Source of the DNA: Chaenocephalus aceratus
Lineage: Eukaryota > Chordata > Actinopteri > Perciformes > Channichthyidae
DNA: 64,000 bases
Assembly: GCA_023974075.1 (NCBI GenBank)
Contig: CM043793.1
Span: 5,862,896 to 5,926,895 of the forward strand
Direction: 5' to 3'
This document shows, piece after piece, positions 44,921 to 54,000 of the stretch. Made by a program: the position numbers and the translations under genes. The first letter of the stretch is position 1. Each line of letters starts with the position of its first letter. The notes under the pieces are model-generated. The model ran no database searches and was not told the DNA's origin. It saw only the letters and a list, made by a program, of their open reading frames with translations.

Positions 44921-45557
44921 TAGTGTTGCACGGTGTACCGATACTTGAAAGGTACCGCGATACCCTGCCGTTAAAAACGTTACTATTCCTCCGTTTCATT
45001 AGTATCGGTACTTTAAGAATGACGGGGGAAAGTACTCCGGTGAGAAAGCGCCGTTTAATAAGAGCCGTGTGTGTTCAGCGCTCTGCTTCCACTCCCTGCA
45101 CTGCAGCCGTGCCTGCAGTCCCTCCCCTCTCAAGCACGCTCAAGTGCCTCCCCTCTCTCGTGCACGCGCTAGCTGCCAGAGCATGTGAGAAAACGAGAAG
45201 CATGGCTGCAAGTGGGAGTGCAACTGCCGCTGCGCCTCGGCTTGTTGACAAAAAAAGACGCCAGAAGCGAAATTTGGAAGTATTTTAGCTATATCTCTGA
45301 CAGTGAGGGCAAGCCTACGGACACCACGAGGCCTGTCTGTCAAAAATGTATTAATTTAATACGAATTCTTGTCATTTATTTTATTTATTGTTCTCATTGT
45401 TTAAAAGTTTTTGTTATGGTTCTGGTGTGAAATAAAGCACAATAATTACATTTAAGACTGTTTACCTTTTTTTAAGAAAAGTATCGAAAAATAATCGGAA
45501 TCGCAATTCTTGACTTGGTATCGAAACCAAAATGTTGGTATCGTGACAACACTAGCT
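44921..45557. mobile_element. Inner hAT deletion derivative
   Basis: It starts TAGTGTTGCACGGTGTACCG and ends near CAACACTA (45554), both with GGTATCG/CGATACC-type inner repeats. ACTCCTGAC stands on both sides (44912-44920 and 45558-45566), with about three extra bases on the right. It holds only a stub of a transposase gene. Confidence 0.65.
45185..45360 (+). pseudogene. BED zinc-finger stub of a hAT transposase
   Basis: Around 45245-45350 the frame reads KKDARSEIWKYFSYISDSEG and then RPVCQKC. SxIWKYF followed by VCxxC is the start of a BED zinc finger, the DNA-binding domain at the N-terminus of many hAT transposases. The histidine half and everything downstream are missing; the frame runs into AT-rich DNA and the element's right end. 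Upstream sequence (SMAASGSATAAAPRLVDKKR) lies in another frame, so at least one shift has occurred. Confidence 0.65.
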
Positions 45558-46741
45558 ACTCCTGACAGTTAAACCTGATATTTAGTAGGTCTGTTAAGTA
45601 TTGAATGCTGATAATTCTGACGTAATTTGGCCAGTCAAAGTTGTTTGGGCTCGGATAAAATCGCTCTGTTACTTTCGTCCCGTGTTACTTTCGTCCCGGC
45701 TCTCCCTACATGTGTATGTGTGGTGTCAGGTGTCAGTATGAGAGGATGACAGCGCATCTAATTTTGATGTGGCCCAAGAGCTAATCACAATAATACCTGC
45801 GATGCAGTGAACCAATCATCTTTAAGGGGGGGGAAACCTATCGTTGATTAAACACTATCCAGTGTTTCCTCTACCATTGTCTTGGAGGGGCGCTGCGCCC
45901 CGCCAACGGAGCCCCGCGCCCCCCCCCCCTGAAATTCAAGGTGTTTAAAAAATATATATCATTATTTTTATTTTTTTAATATATATATAGCACCAAATTG
46001 CAAATAATCTATAACTACTGTCACTTTTCACATTGAACATGTGCTCTTTTATTAAATAAACTAAACGCTTTCATTTTAAGTTGTGAGCTTAGTGTTTTTG
46101 ACCCTAAGAAACACTGATGCATTAATCAATAACAATAATCCACAGCTCCTCTCTCTGCTCCAGAGTATTTAAAAAATATATATCCCAATGCCACAAAAAT
46201 GCATCAGTGACGTGGTTGAAATCTTGTCTCCAGAAAACAAAAAACTGAAACAAGCGGTATCAGTGACTGTGTGTTTGATGTGGCACTTTGCAGTAACATA
46301 GAAACAATGTGGCTCTTAACCTCTGACTGGTTGGCCACCCCTGAAATGATTGGTATAGGGAAACGACACTGTTAGCAGTAACTTGGTATGCATGTATTTC
46401 ATGTTAGCTTAGCTTCTTAGCCTGAGCTAGCTCTGTTTACTTCCAGTTCGGAGGCAGCAGGTCGCGCCTCGGCTCCGCCTCTTTGCCCTTATTTGGAGCA
46501 GGCGGGATTAGACTCTGACGTCACAGTCGAGCCGGTAGTGGCCGACTCCGCCTACTAAGGGCTTCACGGCAACTCTGCAGAATCCTATGGGTGACGTCAC
46601 GGACACTACGTCCATTTATATATACAGTCTATGGAGTAAACACAGCTGGCAGCCGCGGTGAAACTCAAGCGTTTAGAGCGATACGATAGGAGCGATGAGA
46701 GCGAAGTGAATATTCGCATCGCGTCCGGTGTCAACGCACCA

Positions 46742-48249
46742 TTATAGAGCCCCTCCTCCAACACACACGAACACGCACATGACCAATGAGCGCACGAGAT
46801 AAGTTTGTGCACAGATGGAAGGCTGACAGGCAGGTAGGCCATCCAGTTACTTTAGCCGGGCCGGCTAAAATGATTGGTTGTGCTTTTTACAGCGCCACGG
46901 CTTCCACAAATGAAATTTTTTAATGGATTTTTTGTCAAAGCACTTCAGATATTCATTGCTGTCGGGATGTTAAGAGCATTACATGGAATATAACAAAAAG
47001 TGTATCTCGAGCCGCTTTCTCAAACGTACCTACCCCAACTTTAATGTCAGCAAAACATTACAATTATTATTTACAATGGACTACGCTTAGCTAACAGACT
47101 AATTTCCACCACTCATGGACCACACCCACTTTTTCTTTTGAAAAACTGGGTGACATACAGTCGCCCTTTAGTCCCTCTCTCTTGTCTTTCTCTCCTTTCT
47201 TTTCTTTCTTGAAAGCCTGACTTTGTTAGTCGTTGAGACATCGTACACACGTAAGTACTAGCATCCCTCCTCACATGCTCTCACTCTCTGCTAGAAAGGG
47301 CCGGTGCCGCACAGCGTTTGGAGGTAGGACCAAACCATTACATGTAAATAGAGGGGGGTGTTCGATGCTTTGGATAATTAACTTTTAGAAGAAAATAAGT
47401 TAAATGAATCGTAAGTTTAGTGAGTACATTATCAATATGACGTTATATTAATGTTAATTATTGATGATTGATGAAAGGTTACTTAAACATTTTTTCTTAA
47501 TGTTCTAAAGATGTTTGGGGCCCCTCTCAGTCACGAGCCCTTAGAATCGTCCTAACTTTTCACCCCCTTACGGCGCTCCTGTAAGCAACACACCGGTAGT
47601 TTCTGTAGACCTGTCTGCCCGTTGTGTGAGTGCACTGCGCGCATGCGCACTTGTGGCATTGTTTGGGATGACCTAATTAAAATAGCGTCCACCCAGTAAA
47701 GAAACCCCCACTACACCACACAACACTCATCAAATCTGGACTGGATTATCCCACGGAGGCTAAAGATTCTTTATAACACAGTTTGAGATTTGTGAAACCT
47801 TTATTCTAATTGTGAAAATACAAACACAAGTGGAAGGCTGAGGTTGCTGCAGCAGGCCAGGATCAGAATCAGAGAGTGAACCTCCCAGCTGGGCAAGCCT
47901 TTATGCCTTCTTGTATCAGTCCAGATTTGATGAGTGTAGGTCTAGTGGTTTTAGATCAGGACCTGGTCTAATGTGGTCTACATGTAAAAAAAGCACTGAA
48001 ATCTCCCTTTTTTGTATTTTCACAAATAGAATTAAGGTTTCACAAATCTAAAACTGTGTTATAAAGAATCTTTAGACTCTCTGGGATAATCCAGTCCAGA
48101 TTTGATGAGTCTAGGTCTAGTGGTTTCAGATCAGGACCTGGTCTAATGTGGTCAGGATGCGAAAAAAGCACTGAAATCTCCCTTGTTTGTATTTTCACAA
48201 ATAGAATTAAGGTTTCACAAATCTGAAACTGGGTTATAAAGAATCTTTA
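46742..48249. other. Non-coding flank and ~170-bp array, copy B
   Basis: Matches 28921-30423. The inverted tract is at about 47725-47825 and the two ~170-bp tandem units at about 47915-48080 and 48085-48246. No gene is supported. Confidence 0.6.
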
Positions 48250-49103
48250 GGGTGCGTTCACACCTGCCTTGTATAGTCCGGTTGAATCGAACCCTGGTGC
48301 GTTTAGCCACTTGGTGCGGTTCATTTGGGTCGGTGTGAACACAGTCCGAGACCTCTGAAGTGAACTAAACAACCGGACTCTGGTCCGCTAAAATAGGTGG
48401 TCTCGGAGCACTTGCTTGCGAACTCTGGAGCGGTTCATTGCTGGTGTGAACGCAGTCCGCACCAAAACATACGAAGCGTAGTATTTACGTGTCACAAGCA
48501 TGGCCGTATCCACCATTGAGGTCACCGAGGTCCAGACCTCGGTAATATTTTTCGAGCTGTGTAACAAAACTTGTGAAATAATTGCACTAAACGGGATTCT
48601 TTGTACTTCCATTTACTGACGATGAGGGCGCTGCATAACTACGTAGCCTCGATTAAAGCAAACAGAAGAAGACGACATGTATCAACCGGTATCAACAAAC
48701 CACCGCAGCCCGGACTTGAACCGGAGCAGCGAAGGAGTGATGAGGTATCTAGAGATCTGAGTCCAGAGGAGGAGTGATGAGGTATCTAGAGATCTGAGTC
48801 CAGCGGCTGCTTGTGTTTCTGTTCATCAGGACATCATATGACCAGCAGATCCTGTGTGAACGCTCTACGTTAGTCAGTGGACGTCCGACAACATGCACAC
48901 TAACTTATATTGCAGCTATAGGCTATACTTTGGTTTACATTGCGTGAATAAACTATCTAGGGAGCTAAAGTTAATTACATTCATCCAATGTCAGAAAGAT
49001 TACCTTTTAACAAACGTTGTAAAGCTTTTCTTTCATTTCAATTTGAGTAAAACATTGAAAATATAACATTGTATTGTTTTCTTTTTACACTGACTCAGAT
49101 ATA

Positions 49104-49155
49104 ATGAAAAGACTACGTCAGTCGAAGCTCAGCTTTGGTACGGAAGAGACAGGAC

Positions 49156-49200
<45 letters not shown>

Positions 49201-49586
49201 TGGAAGTCAGGGAGGAACTGCAGGTACAGTCACACAAAAGAATGTAGGCTTAATAAGCCCATCTATTTATCTATCTGTTTATCTATTGCAGTTATGTCAT
49301 AATAACATACAATTGTATAAAACACCGTTTGCTTACATCTTTGCTCTCTTGAGAATCAAACAAAACAGATTTAAATAAAACAAAAAGTGAAAACAAACAA
49401 GTGAAATTAACTAAATGGCTGAATTGCTTTTAATTCACTGGCAGGAGCGACAAGTGAGGAGGAGCAACAAGTGAACAACGAGGGAGAGGTTGAACAAAGA
49501 GAAAGAGTAGAGGACAGAGAGACTAATGAAGATGGAAGAGAGGCTGCAGGTTATGGAAAGGAGAGAGACATGGAAAGTGAATGTTG
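49104..49586 (+). pseudogene. Possible N-terminal piece of a ZMYM-type hAT protein
   Basis: The ATG at 49104 opens MKRLRQSKLSFG, a start commonly seen in fish hAT/ZMYM1-like proteins, followed by an RE-repeat encoded by a (GA)n run (about 49158-49198). A CAG/GTACAG donor-like site at 49221 and a ttcactggcag acceptor-like site at 49443 flank a second acidic tract (SEEEQQVNNEGEVEQRERVE) that ends in TGA at about 49586. With the present GA length the two exons are not in frame. Weak evidence. Confidence 0.3.
49158..49198. repeat. (GA)n microsatellite
   Basis: About 20 uninterrupted GA units, inside the transposase-like N-terminal reading frame. Confidence 0.95.
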
Positions 49587-50367
49587 ACAGTGTTTTGTGA
49601 TCATTTTAGCCTCTTCTGCATGTCCAGATCATTAATAACAATCAACTGATTCTTATGCATTACACTTTCAAAAATAATTGATGCTGACATTGTCAGCCCA
49701 CTGACATGTTTTGAAATCAATATATTATCCAATGTGTGACCCCCCACAGGACTTAAAAAGCACCTAACTAGATCATGAAAATCCCAAAAATCTCGGGGGG
49801 GTATCCCCCGAACCCCCCTGACATGTTTGGACCCCGGTATTTAGAAAATCCTGGATACGGGCCTGGTCACAAGAACGCGGATGTCTTCAAAATCTTTAGC
49901 GAAAGAGTCTTTCAAGACATCCGCGGTTGTTAATGTAAAGAGTGAAGCAGAATTAAGTGTTGAACAGTGTCGTGTAAAGTAAAAATGCTCCGTCAACTAC
50001 ATAACAGTAAGAACACCTGTCGTCTGTGAAACACCCCTCCTTACTGCAGAACGTCTCATTATATGTGTTATAATGTTTTTTAACGGACGTTGTCTGATTA
50101 TAATCATATGCGCGGGCCGTCTGTTGATCTCCAGATTAACAGCAGCATGAGAATAACCTGCCGAAAGTGCCGATGCTCCATGGCGGAGGCTCCGGTAGAA
50201 ATTGCCGGGATTCACGTTTTTACCCCCTTAATGTCCGTGCACATGACTTGTGTTTAAAGTTTATAGTCCGTTTGAGTTTTGCCCGTGTGAACGCAAACCG
50301 AACCTTCTGAAAAATGAAACAATGTAACAAACTGTCGTCTGGTGCGCACCAGAAAATGTATTACTAG

Positions 50368-50560
50368 GTGACTCTCTGGGATAATCCAGTCCAGATTTGA
50401 TGAGTTTTAGATCAGGTCAGGACCTGGTCTAATGTGGTCAGGATGCGAACAAAACACTGAAATCTCCCTTGTTTGTATTTTCACAAATAGAATAAAGGTT
50501 TCACAAATCTAAAACCGTGTTATAAAGAATCTTTAGACTCTCTGGGATAATCCAGTCCAA
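50368..50560. repeat. Third ~170-bp array unit
   Basis: It has the same order as the units at 30090-30424 (gactctctgggataatccag, tccagatttgatgag, aatctcccttgtttgtatt, aagaatctttagactctctg) with a small deletion. It lies outside the duplicated block. Confidence 0.75.
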
Positions 50561-50705
50561 ATAAATCGGCTATGCAGCGATTTAAGAGGTTCAAACACGG
50601 AGGATTGTTCGTTCAGTGCTGTAAATTAAATGTCCCTTAACTTTCCCCTTAACTGCCGAATCGGTCGGATGCTCTGAATCGGAAGCGAACTTCAGCGTCG
50701 TCCAC

Positions 50706-50741
50706 TGTGTGTGTGCGTGCGTGCGCGCGTGTGTGTGTGTG
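50706..50741. repeat. Alternating TG/CG tract upstream of stxbp1
   Basis: Thirty-six bases of strictly alternating pyrimidine-purine (TG with CG steps in the middle), about 290 bp before the start codon. This composition favours left-handed DNA; any regulatory role is inference. Confidence 0.85.
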
Positions 50742-50929
50742 ACACGAGAGTGGAGGGTATGATAACGTGTGACGTTTAATCAGCGTTAATAACATGAATA
50801 TGGGCAACACACCCGAAAGATCATAAAGTCAGGGTAACGATAAACCCGCTCTGAAATGTAGGCTACTTAAATGAACTTCCCCGCCATAGTTTCTGCACAT
50901 TTATGTTTACGGAAGAAACTATATCACAG

Positions 50930-51031
50930 GGCTTTTATTTTGGAATGATCGGACCGGAAGTGCAGTGCTCATCGCACGGAGCCTGACAGCAGGTGGCCCG
51001 TCAGTCAGTGAGGAGGAGAACACGCAGCATC
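50930..51031 (+). promoter_or_regulatory. Probable stxbp1 core promoter and 5' leader
   Basis: The sequence accggaagtg at 50953-50962 is a consensus ETS-family site of the kind often found at TATA-less start regions. It lies 70-80 bp before the ATG. No TATA box or stable CpG island border was evident by eye. The transcription start is not determined. Confidence 0.4.
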
Positions 51032-51068
51032 ATGGCACCACTTGGTCTGAAAGCCATTGTCGGAGAAA
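51032..51068 (+). CDS. stxbp1: stxbp1 coding exon 1
   Basis: It encodes [12 protein letters not shown] plus the first base of the next lysine codon. The donor is gtgagt at 51069. The ATG context is agcatcATGG. The conserved GLKA-VGEK start fixes this as the initiation codon. Confidence 0.9.
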
Positions 51069-54000
51069 GTGAGTTTATTATATTTCTAAGTATATTTGTA
51101 CTTTCATACTGACATGTTGACATGTAATCCATACTTGATTTGTTGTTAATTAGTTCGAAAGCATGTAAAGTGACGGGTTGTCCCTTCACAACAGATGAGG
51201 ACTTGAGGAATTAGGCGGCTTGTATTATGTCTCTTTCTCTATGTTGATGGTAATGAATGCCGATGAAGATGTGTTCAACTTTATGTTGGGTAGTGCAATG
51301 CGCATGGACGCACAGACCATGCGCATTGCCTCTCAAATGTAAGTCAAATGGATTGACACACAAATATTTTCGGTGGTGTTTTGGCAAACTGGAGTGAAGT
51401 TTACATGGCTTTGTGAGCCATTATTGATGTATAAAGACGGTTATAGAGCACAGTCCTGGTTTGGTGTAAATCCGGCCTCACTAATCTTTGGCTGCGGATT
51501 AAGGGCTGTGACATCATTCAGAGCAGAGGAGAGGTTTCTGCTGCGCCCCCATCACTATGCGGGAGACATTACACACCATGGAGTCATTATGATGACGCAG
51601 AGCGACAGGTCTGTCTGGTCTCGGGACTAAAGATGTGTTGGATGAAATGGCTTTAAATACATGAGTATTTAAAGAAGGCTTACTCCAGGTTTCTCTCTGT
51701 TTACACAGTTTCTGCCAGAGGTGGAAGAAGTATTCAGATGTTGTTCTTAAAGGGGACCTATTATGCAAAATCCACCTTTTCATGTCTCTTCTACATCAAC
51801 ACGTGTCCCCTCTTCTTCATGTCTCTTCTACATCAACATGTGTCCCCTCTTCTTCATGTCTCTTCTGCATCAACATGTGTCCCCTCTTCTTCATGTCTCT
51901 TCTGCATCAACATGTGTCCCCTCTTCTTCATGTCTCTTCTACATCAACATGTGTCCCCTCTTCTTCATGTCTCTTCTGCATCAACATGTGTCCCCTCTTC
52001 TTCATGTCTCTTCTACATCAACACGTGTCACTTCTTATTCATGTCTCTTCTACATCAACATGTGTCCCCTCTTCTTCATCTCTCTTCTGCATCAACATGT
52101 GTCCCCTCTTCTCCTTGTCTCTTCTACATCAACTTGTGTCCCCTCTTCTTCATGTCTCTTCTGCATCAACATGTGTCCCCTCTTCTTCATGTCTCCTCTA
52201 CATCAACATGTGTCCCCTCTTCTCCATGTCTCTTCTGCATCAACATGTGTCCCCTCTTCTCCTTGTCTCTTCTACATCAACTTGTGTCCCCTCTTCTTCA
52301 TGTCTCTTCTGCATCAACATGTGTCCCCTCTTCTTCGTGTCTCCTCTACATCAACATGTGTCCCCTCTTCTTCATGTCTCTTCTGCATCAACATGTGTCC
52401 CCTCTTCTTCGTGTCTCTTCTACATCAACATGTGTCCCCTTTTCTTCATGTCTCTTCTACATCAACATGTGTCCCCTCTTCTTCATGTCTCTTCTTCATC
52501 AACATGTGTCCCCTCTTCTTCATGTCTCTTCTATATCAACATGTGTCCCCTCTTCTTCATGTCTCTTCTGCATCAACATGTGTCCCCTCTTCTCCATGTC
52601 TCTTCTACATCAACATGTGTCCCCTCTTCTTCATGTCTCTTCTACATCAACATGTGTCCCCTCTTCTTCATGTCTCTTCTACATCAACACGTGTCCCCTC
52701 TTCTTCATGTCTCTTCTACATCAACACCTGTCCCCTCTTCTCCATGTCTCTTCTGCATCAACACGTGTCCCCTCTTCTCCATGTCTCTTCTACATCAACA
52801 TGTGTCCACTCTTCTTCATGTCTCTTCTACATCAACATGTGTCCCCTCTTCTTCATGTCTCTTCTACATCAACATGTGTCCCCTCTTCCTCATGTCTCTT
52901 CCACATCAACATGTGTCCCCTCTTCTTCATGTCTCTTCTACATCAACATGTGTCCCCTCTTCTTCATGTCTCTTCTACATCAACATGTGTCCCCTCTTCT
53001 TCATGTCTCCTCTACATCAACATGTGTCCCTTCTTCTCCATGTCTCCTCTACATCAACATGTGTCCCCTCTTCTCCATGTCTCTTCTACATCAACATGTG
53101 TCCCCTCTTCTTCATGTCTCTTCTACATCAACATGTGTCCCCTCTTCTTCATGTCTCTTCTACATCACCATGTGTCCCCTCTTCTTCATGTCTCTTCTAC
53201 ATCAACATGTGTCCCCTCTTCTTCATGTCTCTTCTACATCAACATGTGTCCCCTCTTCCTCATGTCTCTTCTCCATCAACATGTGTCCCCTCTTCTTCAT
53301 GTCTCTTCTACATCAACATGTGTCCCCTCTTCTTCATGTCTCTTCTACATCAACATGTGTCCCCCTCTTCTTCATGTCTCTTCTACATCAACATGTGTCC
53401 CCCTCTTCTCCATGTCTCTTCTTCATCAACATGTGTCCCCTCTTCTTCATGTCTCTTCTACATCAACATGTGTCCCCTCTTCCTCATGTCTCTTCTCCAT
53501 CAACATGTGTCCCCTCTTCTTCATGTCTCTTCTACATCAACATGTGTCCCCTCTTTTTCATGTCTCTTCTACATCAACATGTGTCCCCTCTTCTTCATGT
53601 CTCTTCTACATCAACATGTGTCCCCTCTTCTTCATGTCTCTTCCACATCAAACATGTGTCCCCTCTTCCTCATGTCTCTTCTCCATCAATATGTGTCCCC
53701 TCTTCTTCATGTCTCTTCTACATCAACATGTGTCCCCTCTTCTTCATGTCTCTTCTACATCAACTTGTGTCCCCTCTTCTTCATGTCTCTTCTACATCAA
53801 CATGTGTCCCCTCTTCTTCATGTCTCTTCTACATCAACATGTGTCCCCTCTTCTTCATGTCTCTTCCACATCAACATGTGTTGTGTCCCCTCTTCCTCAT
53901 GTCTCTTCTCCATCAATATGTGTCCCCTCTTCTTCATGTCTCTTCTACATCAACATGTGTCCCCTCTTCTTCACGTCTCTTCTACATCAACATGTGTCCC

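Larger units (their letters stand above)
44800..46352. mobile_element. hAT-type element present only in copy B
   Basis: The ends are CAGGGGTGGCCAACC at 44800 and GGTTGGCCACCCCTG ending at 46343, perfect 15-bp inverses. The 8-mer GTATAGGG lies at 44792-44799 and again at 46353-46360. Nine extra bases (aaatgattg, 46344-46352) separate the right terminus from its duplication. Copy A at about 28530-28545 is uninterrupted, so it is the empty site. It contains another hAT (about 44921-45557). Confidence 0.85.
32658..46741. mobile_element. PIF/Harbinger-like non-autonomous element, copy B
   Basis: It has the same termini as copy A: TGCTGCGTTCACACC at 32658 and the inverse ending at 46741 followed by TTA. 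The left flank here reads CTA instead of TTA because of a missing base. It contains Gypsy copy B and the hAT insertion. Confidence 0.5.
31733..48906 (+). repeat. Second copy of the 17-kb block (matches 13919-31080)
   Basis: From the first base after the gap the sequence follows 13919-31080 through the L2 3' end, hAT remnant, PIF/Harbinger-like element, Gypsy, long-TIR element, hairpin region, tandem array and beyond. Differences are scattered substitutions and small indels, absence of the RTE at 21424-22976, a hAT insertion at 44800-46352 and minisatellite length changes. It could be a real tandem duplication or an unmerged second haplotype. Confidence 0.95.
48250..50367. other. Sequence inserted in the ~170-bp array, right of copy B
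   Basis: The array unit breaks after ...aagaatcttta at 48249 and resumes with gactctctgggataatccag at about 50369. What lies between starts GGGTGCGTTCACACC and contains gtgtgaacgcaaaccgaac near 50286, a (GA)n run, a transposase-like start at 49104, and a C/G-rich tract near 49795-49860. Clean termini were not found, so more than one event is likely. Confidence 0.5.
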
